A stretch of 64,000 nt of DNA from the NCBI RefSeq assembly GCF_003846175.1, contig NZ_ML123050.1:780409-844408 (forward strand), read 5' to 3'. The stretch's first letter is position 1, and every line of letters begins with the position of its first letter. The stretch is from Streptomyces sp. ADI95-17 (GTDB lineage Bacteria; Actinomycetota; Actinomycetes; Streptomycetales; Streptomycetaceae). The notes below the pieces were generated by a model. That model did not search any database, had not been told where the DNA came from, and saw only the letters and a program-made list of their open reading frames with translations. A program made the position numbers and the translations under genes. Below are positions 8,692 to 19,938 of this stretch, piece by piece.

Positions 8692-10395
8692 ATGACCGTC
8701 ACCCAGCACCGGACCGACCCGCGGCCGGGGGCCCCCGCGCCGCACCTCACCCACGAGGTCACCAACCAGGCACCGCCCCGGGTGGACCTCGACGAGTACG
8801 GCACCAACCTGCCGCTCGCCGAGGCCGTCCGCACCTTCGGGGCGGCCTGGCACGAACCGGAACTGCACGGGATCGGCACCCTGGTCGGCTCCGGACGGTT
8901 CCAGCTCAACACGGAGCTCGCCCATACCTCGCCGCCGGCCCTGCGCACCCACGACCGGTACGGGAACCGCGTCGACGAGATCGACTTCCACCCCGCGTAC
9001 CACGAGATCATCGGCGCGGCGGTCGCCCACGGCACGCACACCGCGGGCTGGGCCGACCCGAAGCCCGGGGCGGCGGTGGCGCGGGCGGCGTCGTTCATGC
9101 TGTTCACCCAGATCGAGCCCGGCCACGGCTGCCCGATGTCCATGTCGCACGCCGTGGTCCCGGTCCTCCAGCGCGACCCGGACGTGGGCCGGGACTGGCT
9201 GCCGGGTCTGCTCAGCCGCTCGTACGATCCCCGGCTGGTCGCTCCGGGCAGCAAGTCCGGGCTGACCTTCGGCATGGGGATGACGGAGAAGCAGGGCGGC
9301 TCCGACGTACGCGCCAACGCCACGCGGGCCGTCCCGCTGGCCTCCGACCCCGAGGGCCGGGCCCATCTGCTGACCGGTCACAAGTGGTTCTTCTCCGCCC
9401 CGCAGTCGGACGCCTTCCTGGTGCTGGCCCAGGCCGAGGCCGGGCTGACCTGCTTCCTCGTGCCGCGGGTGCTGGCCGACGGCACCCGCAACACGGTCCG
9501 GATCCAGCGGCTGAAGAACAAGCTCGGCAACAAGTCGAACGCCTCCTCCGAGGTGGAGTTCGACGGAACCTGGGCGGTACGGGTGGGCGAACCCGGCCGC
9601 GGTGTCCCGACCATCATCGAGATGGTCAACCACACCCGGCTCGACTGTGTGCTGGGCACCACCGCGGGGATGCGCCAGTCGGTGTCCGAGGCGATCTGGC
9701 ATGCCCGGCACCGCAGCGCCTTCGGTGCCCGGCTGGCCGACCAGCCGGCCATGACGGCGGTCCTCGCCGATCTGGCGCTGGAGACGGAGGCCGCGACCTG
9801 GACCTCGCTGCGGCTGGCCCACGCGTACGAGAGCGGCAGCGGTGAGTCCGAGGAGATGTTCCGCCGGCTGGCCACCGCGGTGTCCAAGTACTGGATCTGC
9901 AAGCGCGGCCCGCACCACGCCTACGAGGCGCTGGAGTGCCTGGGCGGCAACGGCTACACCGAGGACTGGCCGCTGGCCCGGCGCTACCGCGAGCAGCCGG
10001 TGATGGCGGTGTGGGAGGGCTCCGGCAACGTCATCGCCCTCGACGTGCTGCGGGGCATCGGGCGCACTCCGCAGTCGCTGGACGTCTTCTGGGCCGAGCT
10101 GGAGACCACGGCCGGTGCCAGTTCCGTACTGGACGCGCATGTCGGCCGGTTGCGCCGGGAGCTGGCCGAGGACCTGCGCGACCCGCTGGCGGCGCAGACC
10201 CGGGCGCGGGCGTCGGTCGAGGGCATGGCGCTGGCCCTGCAGGCCTCGCTGATGCTCCGTCACGCACCGGCCGCGTCGGCCGAGGCGTTCGTGGCCGCCC
10301 GGCTCGGGGAGGGACGCGGCAACCAGTACGGCATCCTGCCGCGCGGCACCGACGCCGCGGCGATCGTGGAGCGGCACTTCGGCGCCGACGGCTGA
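8692..10395 (+). CDS. aidB: AidB-type acyl-CoA dehydrogenase-fold flavoprotein
   Basis: A 567-residue FAD protein of the acyl-CoA dehydrogenase superfamily that matches the AidB branch, linked in E. coli to the adaptive response to alkylating agents. Diagnostic stretches are MTEKQGGSDVRANATRA, GHKWFFSAPQSDAFLVLAQ and KNKLGNKSNASSEVEF, together with the extended N-terminus NQAPPRVDLDEY and the C-terminal YRQEPVMAVWEGSGN-like region (here YREQPVMAVWEGSGNV). The ATG was chosen because AGGACAGG lies at ribosome-site distance and the protein then begins like other AidB proteins. No ada or alkA gene is nearby, unlike E. coli, so regulation is probably through the upstream TetR gene. It may instead be a general detoxification dehydrogenase. 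Confidence 0.9.
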   Translation: MTVTQHRTDPRPGAPAPHLTHEVTNQAPPRVDLDEYGTNLPLAEAVRTFGAAWHEPELHGIGTLVGSGRFQLNTELAHTSPPALRTHDRYGNRVDEIDFHPAYHEIIGAAVAHGTHTAGWADPKPGAAVARAASFMLFTQIEPGHGCPMSMSHAVVPVLQRDPDVGRDWLPGLLSRSYDPRLVAPGSKSGLTFGMGMTEKQGGSDVRANATRAVPLASDPEGRAHLLTGHKWFFSAPQSDAFLVLAQAEAGLTCFLVPRVLADGTRNTVRIQRLKNKLGNKSNASSEVEFDGTWAVRVGEPGRGVPTIIEMVNHTRLDCVLGTTAGMRQSVSEAIWHARHRSAFGARLADQPAMTAVLADLALETEAATWTSLRLAHAYESGSGESEEMFRRLATAVSKYWICKRGPHHAYEALECLGGNGYTEDWPLARRYREQPVMAVWEGSGNVIALDVLRGIGRTPQSLDVFWAELETTAGASSVLDAHVGRLRRELAEDLRDPLAAQTRARASVEGMALALQASLMLRHAPAASAEAFVAARLGEGRGNQYGILPRGTDAAAIVERHFGADG

Positions 10396-10518
10396 ACCCT
10401 CGGCCGGGTACGCCGGACGGGCGGACGGACCGGGGAGTGCCGACGAGGTCCCGTCGCACTCCCCCGGGGCCTGCGGCGCCCGCCCGCCGTCGCCGGGCGT
10501 GGTCGGCACATCGCGCGT

Positions 10519-10530
10519 TAGGTTGGCCGC
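10519..10530 (+). promoter_or_regulatory. -10 element for a likely leaderless transcript
   Basis: TAGGTT at 10519-10524 matches the Streptomyces -10 consensus TAGRRT at five of six positions and is followed by six bases and then the ATG at 10531. That spacing places the transcription start at or beside the start codon. I see no convincing -35 hexamer. Confidence 0.5.
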
Positions 10531-11382
10531 ATGGAGTCGAGACCCCGCACCCTGTGGCTGCGCACCGAGCCCCTCCACGCAGTGGTCTACTTCGACGAGG
10601 AGTGCCGGGGCATCGGGAGACCGGTCGGTCTCAAGGGCTTCTGGACGGGGTACTTCGCCACTCGTACGGCCCCCATGGGGCGGATCCTTCCCGAGGCCGC
10701 CGCCGCGGTCCTGGGGGTCTTCGCACCGGGCATGGTGGCCCGCGCACTGCCCGGCGCGTGGCGTGTCGTCACCCCCGAGAAGCTCACCGACCTGCGTGCC
10801 CGGCTGGCCGCCGGTGCGCTGCGCCGGCTGGTCCCGGGCATCGACTCCCTCGCCGGCCGGCTCGTACCGCCGCTCGCCGCGATGGTGGCGGACGCCGCCG
10901 CACCGGCCCGCCCGCTGTTCGCCGCCAACCGAGCGCTGTGCGACCGCACCGACCCGGTGGAGAACCTGTGGCAACTCACCACCGCGCTGCGGGAGTTCCG
11001 GGGTGAAGCGCACATCGCCGCGCTCGCCGACCACGGTCTCGACGCGCCCGAGGCACTGGTGCTCGCCGCGGCCACGGGGCGGGTCCCGCGCGAGGGCATC
11101 CGGCTCGACCGCGGCTGGAGCGAGGCGGAGTGGGCGGACGCCGGGGAACGGCTGCGCTCCCGGGGCCTGATCGACGCGGAGTCGGCCGCCACACCGCGCG
11201 GCCGCCGGGAGCGGGAGCTCGTCGAGGACACCACCGACCGGCTGGCCGCCCGCCTGCTGCGCCCGCTCACCGAGAGCGCGGTGGACGAGCTGCTCGCCGA
11301 CCTGGAGCTGCCGACCCGGCTGGTGCTGGGGGCGGAGCTGCTGCCGTTCCCCAACCCGATCGGACTGCCCCGGCCGGTCTAG
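10531..11382 (+). CDS. SCO6745-family helix-turn-helix-like protein
   Basis: A 283-residue protein resembling the actinomycete SCO6745 family (SalK-like), a group of uncharacterised proteins with a winged-helix-like C-terminal region. Visible family features are the N-terminal Ala-rich domain beginning ECRGIGRPVGLKGFWTGYFATR with APMG after it, a central segment DRTDPVENLWQLTTALREFRGEAHIAAL, here cut short, and a closing ATGRVPREGIRLDRGWSE region. No catalytic motif is evident. It may bind DNA or a ligand; the function is unknown. The ATG is preceded by a -10-like element at leaderless spacing. Its stop overlaps the stop of the convergent DUF6629 pseudogene. Confidence 0.7.
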   Translation: MESRPRTLWLRTEPLHAVVYFDEECRGIGRPVGLKGFWTGYFATRTAPMGRILPEAAAAVLGVFAPGMVARALPGAWRVVTPEKLTDLRARLAAGALRRLVPGIDSLAGRLVPPLAAMVADAAAPARPLFAANRALCDRTDPVENLWQLTTALREFRGEAHIAALADHGLDAPEALVLAAATGRVPREGIRLDRGWSEAEWADAGERLRSRGLIDAESAATPRGRRERELVEDTTDRLAARLLRPLTESAVDELLADLELPTRLVLGAELLPFPNPIGLPRPV

Positions 11383-12001
11383 GGTTCGGGCACGGGGTCC
11401 GGGCGGGTCCGGACCAGCAGGATCACCGAGCACACCGCCGCGAAGGCGCACCAGGTCGACACGAACTCCAGCCGCCACAGCGCCACACAGACGACGGCCC
11501 CGGCTGCGGCCGGCGCCCCGAGCGACCTCAGCACCGGGTCACCGGACAGGAGCAGGGCGCCGACCGTGGCCAGGAGATATCCGGTGACGAGCAGTCCGGA
11601 ACGGGGCAGGTCCAGGGCGTAGCCGAGGGTGTGGCCACGGATCTCGGCGGTCACCGGGCGGGTCGCCAGGCTGTACGCCAGCGGCACACGGCGGTGGCGA
11701 CGGCGGCCGCGACGGGGATCAGCAGTCGGCGCCGGGCCTGCGGCGGGGCGGCGCACAGCACCCCCAGCGCGACCCACAACGGCAGTACGGGCAGGGCGAC
11801 GACGGCCCAGGCGAGGGTGGCGGGGCCGGTTGCGCCGCCCGAGCGCCAGATCACGGACTCGATGATCTGGTGGGCGCCGAGCAGCAGCGGCAGCGCCGCC
11901 AACGGCAGGTCACGCACCCGCCGCACCCGCGCGACGCACGCCACCCCGATGGCGGCGATGCCCGTGCCGGCGACGAGGTCGGCGGTCGCACTCCAGCACA
12001 T
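11379..12001 (-). pseudogene. DUF6629-family membrane protein, disrupted by a frameshift
   Basis: Two minus-strand frames together make one DUF6629-like protein of about 210 residues, the normal family length. The N-terminal part starts MCWSATADLVAGTGIAA and runs with several hydrophobic helices to about base 11690. The C-terminal part continues in another frame with VPLAYSLATRPVTAEIRGHTLGY and ends at 11379. The switch lies near 11680-11695, around the sequence encoding ATAV. A one-base change would restore a single frame. Read as written, the product would be truncated in the middle of its membrane domain. It could be a true mutation or a sequencing error. Function of the family is unknown. 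Confidence 0.75.
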
Positions 12002-12071
12002 GGCGTCCCCCATGGACCCGGCGGTACGGAACCGGTCGCTTCCGTGGGCGACGCTACGGCTCCTGGGGCGG

Positions 12072-12764
12072 TCAGCCGCTGTGACACGTGCGGCACAGTC
12101 CGCCGCAGCGGCAGTGGCGGCAGCCGCGCCGGGCGAGCAGCACGGCGAGTGCGGCGAGTGCGGCCACGGCGAGGGTCCGCGCGGCGCGCCGTGCCACCGG
12201 TCCGCCCGCCGCGCGCAGCAGATCGATCGGCTCTACCCCGTCCGTCGGCGCGGTGTCCGTCACACTGTCCGACGTGTCGGCGGCGGCACCCGCCGCGGGT
12301 GTGGCGGAAGTGGCGGGTCGTGTCGCGGACAGCCGCTGTGCGAGGCAGTCGGCGAAGCGGCCGAGGAGGCCGTCGCTCACATCGCTCATGACGCCGCGGC
12401 CGAACTGGGCCGGCCGTCCGGTGACGGTGAGGTCGGTGGTCACGGAGACGGTCGTGGTGCCGTCGTGCTCGGTCAGGGTGCCGGTCACCGTGGCGCTCGC
12501 CGTGCCCTGGCCGCGTACTTCGTTGCCCCGGGCGGACAGGACCATGCGGTGGGCCGCGTCGTCCTTCTCCAGGAAGGTCGCCGTGCCCCGGTAGGTCACG
12601 GTGATCGGTCCCACCCGCACCTTCACGGAGCCCTTGACGGTGTCGCCGTCGAACTCCTCCACGGTCGCGCCCGGCATGCAGTGCGAGACGCTTTCGATGT
12701 CGAGCAGGGTCCGCCAGGCCTCGTCGGCCGGGACGGGCACGGTGAATGAGTTCTGCAGCTGCAT
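12072..12764 (-). CDS. CoxG-like SRPBCC protein with membrane-anchored cysteine-rich tail
   Basis: A 230-residue protein whose first ~145 residues are a CoxG/SRPBCC domain (MQLQNSFTVPVPADEAWRT, then the family signature CMPGATVEEFDGD and VGPITVTYRGTATF). CoxG proteins are associated with maturation or membrane attachment of CO-dehydrogenase-like molybdenum hydroxylases and can carry quinones. After a Thr/Ala-rich linker comes a hydrophobic segment TLAVAALAALAVLLA and a short tail with five cysteines in CRHCRCGGLCRTC. It is the last gene of the Mo-hydroxylase operon, 19 bases after xdhC, with GAGGAG six bases before the ATG. The cysteine tail could bind metal, which is inference. Confidence 0.85.
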   Translation of the reverse strand: MQLQNSFTVPVPADEAWRTLLDIESVSHCMPGATVEEFDGDTVKGSVKVRVGPITVTYRGTATFLEKDDAAHRMVLSARGNEVRGQGTASATVTGTLTEHDGTTTVSVTTDLTVTGRPAQFGRGVMSDVSDGLLGRFADCLAQRLSATRPATSATPAAGAAADTSDSVTDTAPTDGVEPIDLLRAAGGPVARRAARTLAVAALAALAVLLARRGCRHCRCGGLCRTCHSG

Positions 12765-12783
12765 GGTCGGCTCCTCACATGAA

Positions 12784-13941
12784 TCACACCGGTCTCACCG
12801 GTCGCACCGGTCTCGAAGAAGGCCCGGGACCGTCCCGGTCCGGGGCATGGCGGTGGATCGCCCCGGCCGTGTCCGTGAGCGGGCTGCCCGTGCCGCCCCA
12901 GCGCAGGGCCACGATCTCCGCGGCGATGGAGACGGCCACCTCCTCCGGGGTGCGTGCCCCGAGGTCGAGGCCGATGGGGGAACGCAACCGGGTCAGTTCG
13001 CCGTCGCCCAGACCCGTCTCGCGGAGCCGGGCCAGGCGGTCCTCGTGCGTCCGGCGGCTGCCCATGACGCCGATGTAGGCGGCCGGGGTGCGCAGTGCCA
13101 CCTCCAGCAGCGGTACGTCGAACTTGGGGTCGTGGGTGAGTACGCACATCACGGTCCGCCCGTCGGTCTCCGTTTCGCGCAGATACCGGTGCGGCCAGTC
13201 GACGACGACCTCGGCGTCGGCGGGGAAGCGCCGGGCGTCGGCGAAGGCGGGGCGGGCGTCGCAGACGGTGACCCGGTAGCCGAGGAACGCGCCGATCCGG
13301 GCCACCGCCGCCGCGAAGTCGATCGCGCCGAAGACCAGCATCCGGGGCGGCGGGGCGAACGACTGGAGGAAGACCGCGACGTCGTCCTCGCGCCGCTCGC
13401 CGTTCGGCCCGTAGTGCCGCAACCCCGTCGCGCCCTGGGCGAGTTCCCCCCGCGCGTCGGCGGTCACCGCGGCGTCCAGGCCGCTCGCGCCCAGCGATCC
13501 CGACACGGTGTCCGGCCGGACCGCGAGAGCGGCCCCGTGCGGTGCGGGTCCGTCGGTCACGGTGGCGGCCACCACCGGGCGGTGTGCGGCGACCGCCGCG
13601 GCCACCTCGCCGAAGGTGGGGTCGGCCGCCGCCGTGACCGGGCGCACGAGGAGGGTGATCTCGCCGCCGCAGGTGAGCCCGACGGCGAAGGCGTCCTCGT
13701 CGCTGTAGCCGAAGGTCTCCAGCCGGGCCCGGCCGGTCTCCACGACTTCCTTGGCGAGTTCGAAGACCGCTCCCTCGACGCAGCCGCCCGAGACACTGCC
13801 CACGACCTCGTCGTCCGGGCCCACGGCCATCGCCGCGCCGGGGCCGCGCGGTGCGCTGCGGCTCACCGCGACGACGGTGGCGAGCCCGAACGGCTCCCCC
13901 GCGGCGTACCAGCGGCCGAGCACCGGCAGGATCTCACGCAT
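12784..13941 (-). CDS. XdhC/CoxI-family molybdenum cofactor insertion protein
   Basis: A 385-residue member of the XdhC/CoxI family, which binds molybdenum cofactor, promotes its sulfuration and delivers it to xanthine-dehydrogenase-type enzymes. The N-terminal XdhC domain shows GSVSGGCVEGAVFELAKEV; the C-terminal Rossmann-like domain includes RMLVFGAIDFAAAVARIG and VCVLTHDPKFDVPLLEVAL-like sequence (here VMCVLTHDPKFD), followed by YIGVMGSRRTHEDR. Its ATG overlaps the end of the VWA gene by eight bases, so it belongs to the operon. The final residues are PVRPVRPV, encoded by a small local repeat. It presumably services the CoxL-like subunit encoded upstream. Confidence 0.9.
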   Translation of the reverse strand: MREILPVLGRWYAAGEPFGLATVVAVSRSAPRGPGAAMAVGPDDEVVGSVSGGCVEGAVFELAKEVVETGRARLETFGYSDEDAFAVGLTCGGEITLLVRPVTAAADPTFGEVAAAVAAHRPVVAATVTDGPAPHGAALAVRPDTVSGSLGASGLDAAVTADARGELAQGATGLRHYGPNGERREDDVAVFLQSFAPPPRMLVFGAIDFAAAVARIGAFLGYRVTVCDARPAFADARRFPADAEVVVDWPHRYLRETETDGRTVMCVLTHDPKFDVPLLEVALRTPAAYIGVMGSRRTHEDRLARLRETGLGDGELTRLRSPIGLDLGARTPEEVAVSIAAEIVALRWGGTGSPLTDTAGAIHRHAPDRDGPGPSSRPVRPVRPV

Positions 13942-14566
13942 CGGACGCCACCCCCCGTACCACTGCGGCCAGTTGCTCCAGGGCCGCCAGACTGTGCCCT
14001 TCGACGAACGCGTCCACGTGCGGCAGCGCGGCCGCCATGCCCGCCGCGAGCGGTGCGTAACCCGGCTGCGCCTTGCGGGGGTTGGCCCACACCACGCGGT
14101 GCGCCAGCCGGTGCAGTCGGCCCATCTGGTCGGCGAGCAGCGCGGGGTCGGCGCGCTCCCAGCCGTCGGAGAGGACGACCACCACCGCTCCCCGGGCGCA
14201 GGAGCGCTGCCCCCAGCCGTCGAGGAAGGCGCGGAGCATCTCGCCGAGCCGGATGCCGCCGCTGCGGTCGGGGACGGCGGCGGCGACCGCGGCCAGTGCG
14301 GTGTCCGGGTCCCGGTGCGCCATCTCGCGGGTCACCCGGGTCAGCCGGGTGCCGATGGTGAAGACCTCGGTGGGGGTACGGGCCGCCGGGCCGTGCGCCG
14401 CGGCGTGCGCGAAGCGCAGCAGGGCGTCCGCGTACGGGTCCATGGAGCCGCTCACGTCCAGCAGCAGCACCACCCGGCGCGGCTTGGTGACGGGGGCGCG
14501 GTGTCGCAGCCGAGCGGACCCGTCCGTCGCGTCCGTCGTGTTCGCCCCGGCCGCCGGTCCGGTCAC
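13934..14566 (-). CDS. short VWA-domain protein, CoxE C-terminal region
   Basis: A 210-residue protein that matches only the C-terminal von Willebrand A domain of CoxE. The MIDAS motif DVSGSM lies near residue 39, followed by FTIGTRLTRVTREM, VVLSDGWERADP and the closing HRVVWANPRKAQPGY...HVDAFVEGHSLAAL pattern. CoxE proteins usually have about 370-450 residues, with a long N-terminal region and a MoxR AAA+ ATPase partner (CoxD); both are missing here. The GTG start lies three bases after the stop of the FAD-subunit gene, and there is no room for more. The domain looks intact, so the protein may still act as a metal-dependent adaptor in cofactor maturation, or it may be a deletion remnant. Confidence 0.8.
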   Translation of the reverse strand: MTGPAAGANTTDATDGSARLRHRAPVTKPRRVVLLLDVSGSMDPYADALLRFAHAAAHGPAARTPTEVFTIGTRLTRVTREMAHRDPDTALAAVAAAVPDRSGGIRLGEMLRAFLDGWGQRSCARGAVVVVLSDGWERADPALLADQMGRLHRLAHRVVWANPRKAQPGYAPLAAGMAAALPHVDAFVEGHSLAALEQLAAVVRGVASDA

Positions 14567-14569
14567 CGT

Positions 14570-15429
14570 TCACTCCGTCCCGGCCGCGGCCAGCACCGCT
14601 CGCCGGGTCAGCACCCGGGCGAGGTGTGCGCGGTACTCGGGTGTCGCGGAGAGATCCGTGGCGGGGCGGGTGCCCTCCGCCGCCGCGTCGGCGGCGGACG
14701 CCACCGCGGCCGGGACCGCCTCGGCCCCGGCGAGCGCCGCCTCGGTGGTCCTCGCGCGCAGCGGTGTGGAGCCCATGTTGGTCAGGCCGATGCGGGCCTC
14801 GGCGATACGGCCGTCGACGCGCCGTACGAGCGCGGCGACGCCGACGATCGCCCAGCCCTGGGCGACCCGGCTGAACTTCTCGTAGTGGAACCCCCAGCCG
14901 TCGGCCCTCGGCACCCGGATCTCCACCAGCACCTCGTCGTCGGCCAGGGCCGTCCGCAGGTAGTCGACGAAGAACTCGCGGGCCGGGACGGTACGCCTGC
15001 CGCGCGGCCCCGCGGCCACCATCTCGCCGTCCAGGGCGAGCAGCACCGCCGGGAGGTCGCCGGCCGGGTCGGCGTGGGAGAGCGAGCCGCCGAGCGTGCC
15101 GCGGTGGCGTACGGCGGGGTCGGCGACGGTCTCGGTGGCGGCTGCCAGCAGCCCGGCGTGGCGGCGTACCAGGGGGTCGTGGATGACGTCGTGGTGGGTG
15201 GTCATGGCTCCGATGACGAGCGACCCGGTGGCGGGGTCCTCGCGGACGCCGCGCAGCTCCGGAATGCGGCCGAGGTCGACGAGGAGTTCGGGGAAGGCGA
15301 GGCGCAGGCGGAGGATGGGGATCAGGCTCTGTCCGCCCGCCAGGACCTTGGCGTCCTCGCCGCCGTCGTGCAGGGTGCGTACCGCCTCGTCGATGGTGTC
15401 GGGCCGTACGTAGTCGAATGCGGCGGGAA

Positions 15430-15433
<4 letters not shown>
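14570..15433 (-). CDS. CoxM-like FAD-binding subunit of a molybdenum hydroxylase
   Basis: A 287-residue FAD-binding subunit of the CO-dehydrogenase/xanthine-dehydrogenase family. It carries the two family FAD motifs: AGGQSLIP near residue 33 and TLGGSLSHADPAGDLP near residue 112. The C-terminal CO dehydrogenase flavoprotein domain includes YEKFSRVAQGWAIVGVAA. It passes electrons from the 2Fe-2S subunit to an acceptor. Its ATG overlaps the CoxL-like stop by four bases (ATGA). The length is standard. Order S-L-M here differs from the M-S-L order of carboxydotrophic form I operons. Confidence 0.93.
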
Positions 15434-17813
<2,380 letters not shown>

Positions 17814-17817
<4 letters not shown>

Positions 17818-18374
17818 GTCCGTGCCTCCTGCCCGGCGGTGGCCGGGGCGGGGGCGGGCCGCGTGTCCGGCCGGCCGGTGTCCGCGGACCGGGGTGCGGG
17901 GGCCTCGCGGCGACGCTCCTCGGCGGCCGCCGCCAGGACGGCGCGCACGATGTTCTGGTAGCCGGTGCAGCGGCAGAGGTTGCCCTCCAGCCCCCGGCGG
18001 ATCTCCTCGGGCGTGGGGTCGGGGTTCTCCTTGAGCAGGTCGCGGGCGGCCATGATCATGCCGGGGGTGCAGTAGCCGCACTGCAGCGCGTGCTGTTCGT
18101 GGAACGCGGTCTGCAGCGCTGTCCATTCGCCGTCGGTGGCGAGGCCCTGGACGGTGGTCACTTCGCCGCCATCGGCCTGGACGGCCAGTACGGAGCAGCT
18201 CTTGACGCTGTCGCCGTCGAGTTCGACGGTGCATGCGCCGCAGTTGCCGGTGTCGCAGCCGACAGGAGTGCCGGTGAGTCCCAGGTGGTCCCTGAGGTAG
18301 TGGACCAGCAGCAGCCGGGGCTCGACCTCGTCCTCGTACCGGGTGCCGTCCACGGTCGTCGAAAAGCGGGTCAT
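17814..18374 (-). CDS. CoxS-like 2Fe-2S subunit of a molybdenum hydroxylase
   Basis: The 186-residue iron-sulfur subunit, with two [2Fe-2S] sites. The plant-type ferredoxin cluster is ligated by GCDTGNCGACTV and a later Cys in VKSCSVLAV; the second cluster uses CGYCTPGM and CRCTGYQN. It transfers electrons from the Mo site to FAD. All eight cysteines are present. After about residue 155 there is an Ala/Pro/Arg-rich tail not found in minimal CoxS proteins, probably disordered. Its stop overlaps the CoxL-like start by four bases. A DUF1876 gene ends 16 bases upstream. Confidence 0.94.
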
Positions 18375-18390
18375 GGGTGCTCCCGGGGGC

Positions 18391-18690
18391 TCAGGCCGTG
18401 GTGTCGGTCCAGGCGTAGGGCGGGGCCACCGGGCCGCTCGCGGGTCCGGCGCCCACCGTTTCCAGGTCCGCGTCGGCGGCCTTCATCAGCTGTGCGGCCA
18501 CGTCCTTCATGGCCCGGCTCGCCGCGAGCTCGTCGCCGATGGCGGGTACGTCCACGTCCTGCGGGTTGCAGCGGGCGACCCCGTGTCCGGTGAGCCGTGC
18601 GGAGCCGGTGTCCAGCACCGCCTCCGCCCTGGTCGTCCCGTCGTCCTCGGTCAGGCCGAGGCGCAGTCTCCACTCCAGCGTGCGGGTCAT
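18391..18690 (-). CDS. DUF1876 domain-containing small protein
   Basis: A 99-residue protein of the actinobacterial DUF1876 family (dsRNA-binding-like fold), function unknown. Recognisable features are TRTLEWRLRLGLTEDDGTTRA at the start, VLDTGSARLTGHGVARCNPQD, then VPAIGDELAASRAMKDVAAQL. The ATG at MTRTLEW was chosen because homologues start there; AGGAGGTGCGCG lies directly before it. It ends 16 bases before the 2Fe-2S subunit and is probably the first gene of that operon. The family is usually free-standing, so its link to the Mo hydroxylase may be incidental. Confidence 0.85.
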   Translation of the reverse strand: MTRTLEWRLRLGLTEDDGTTRAEAVLDTGSARLTGHGVARCNPQDVDVPAIGDELAASRAMKDVAAQLMKAADADLETVGAGPASGPVAPPYAWTDTTA

Positions 18691-18957
18691 CGCGCACCTC
18701 CTGCGACCGCGTCCGGTCGCGATGCGCCGCCTCGACGCGGTCCTGCCACCAGGATCCACCCGGCCGGGCGCGTTCGCGCGTTCCGGCTCGTCCTGCGGAG
18801 ATCACACCGCCGAAATAGGATGCAGGGTGTCCAATTCCACCGAAAGCGGGCGACGGCCGAACGTCGCACCGGGATCCGGCCCGTCGATACCCCGGACGGC
18901 CCAGCCGCGGCATGCCCCGGGTTGCGCCGCGCCGACGAGCGCAGTGCGGAGCGGCCC

Positions 18958-19788
18958 ATGAACCGGCGTCGTCCTCCCCGTTCGGCGAGTGCCGAGGAGT
19001 TGCTCACCACGCTGCAACAGCTCACCTCCCGGGCGCGCCGCGAGGTGGAGTTGCACCAGGCCCGGGTGGAGCTGGCCGAGGTGCTGCAACGCGAGATGCT
19101 CCCGGCGGCGCTGCCCGCCCGGCCCGGACTCCAGACCGCCGCCCGGTACACACCGGCCCGCAGCGGGCTGGACATCGGCGGTGACTGGTACGACGGTTTC
19201 GTGCTGCCGGACGGTGCGCTGGCCTTCGCCATCGGGGACGTGCAGGGGCACGACGTCGAGGCCGCCGCGTTCATGGGCCAGATCCGGATCGCCATGCGGG
19301 CGATAGCCGCCACCGCCGCGGACCCCGGCGAGGTCGTGGGCCGGACCAACGACCTGCTGGTCTCGGTGGGCTCCGGTCTCTTCGCGACCTGTACGTTCAT
19401 CCGTCTCGACCCGGTGTCCCGGGAGCTGCAGAGCGCCCGGGCCGGGCATGTCGCGGCGGTGTGGGCCACGGCCGACGGGCGGTCCGGGGTGACCAGCGAC
19501 GAGGGCGGGCTGCCCCTGGGGATCCAGGCGGGCGAGCACTATCCGGTCACCCGCCGGCGGCTGACCGCCCCCGGCGCGTTCGTCCTGGTCACGGACGGCG
19601 TGGTGGAGGGGCCCTCGTTCCCGATCGACCGGGGCCTGGACGCGGTGACCCGGCTGGTGCACGCGAGGGTCGGCGCCGACGCCGGCGAGCTGGCCGACGC
19701 GGTACTGCGGGCGGCGGAGCAGACCGGGCACCAGGACGACGCCGCGGTGCTCGTGGTACGGCACGGGACCGTACCCGGCCGGTACTGA
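18958..19788 (+). CDS. SpoIIE-type PP2C serine phosphatase
   Basis: A 276-residue Mn/Mg-dependent serine phosphatase of the RsbU/SpoIIE family, which dephosphorylates anti-sigma antagonists. An N-terminal helical segment (about residues 10-45, EELLTTLQQLTSRARREVEL) precedes the phosphatase domain. Metal ligands are intact: GGDWYDGF, FAIGDVQGHDVEAAAFM, ARAGHVAAVWA and the terminal HQDDAAVLVV. No sensory domain is attached. The ATG follows CGGAG; an open frame extends about 45 codons further upstream and a longer form cannot be excluded. It is divergent from the Mo-hydroxylase operon across about 270 bases, in which TAGGAT at 18816-18821 is a possible -10 element for this gene. Confidence 0.88.
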   Translation: MNRRRPPRSASAEELLTTLQQLTSRARREVELHQARVELAEVLQREMLPAALPARPGLQTAARYTPARSGLDIGGDWYDGFVLPDGALAFAIGDVQGHDVEAAAFMGQIRIAMRAIAATAADPGEVVGRTNDLLVSVGSGLFATCTFIRLDPVSRELQSARAGHVAAVWATADGRSGVTSDEGGLPLGIQAGEHYPVTRRRLTAPGAFVLVTDGVVEGPSFPIDRGLDAVTRLVHARVGADAGELADAVLRAAEQTGHQDDAAVLVVRHGTVPGRY

Positions 19789-19938
19789 AGGTGCGTCACC
19801 GGGCCGCCCCGGCCACTGTCGAGGCCGCGGACGGGAGCGTTCCGGCCGCTGCCGGATCCGGGGCCGTCCGGCCCGGGCCGGGTCCGCGGACCCGGCCTAG
19901 CGTGTCAAACAGCCGCCACCCGTCCGGGGCGGTGTCTG

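Noticed and set aside
8446..11478. 1010-codon minus-strand open frame across aidB and its neighbours
   Set aside because: It is antisense to three clear genes, including aidB; composition is that of an antisense frame and no domain is visible.
18816..18829. A leaderless GTG start for the SpoIIE-type phosphatase just after TAGGAT
   Set aside because: The GTG at 18827 is not in frame with the phosphatase; the ATG at 18958 with CGGAG upstream is better.
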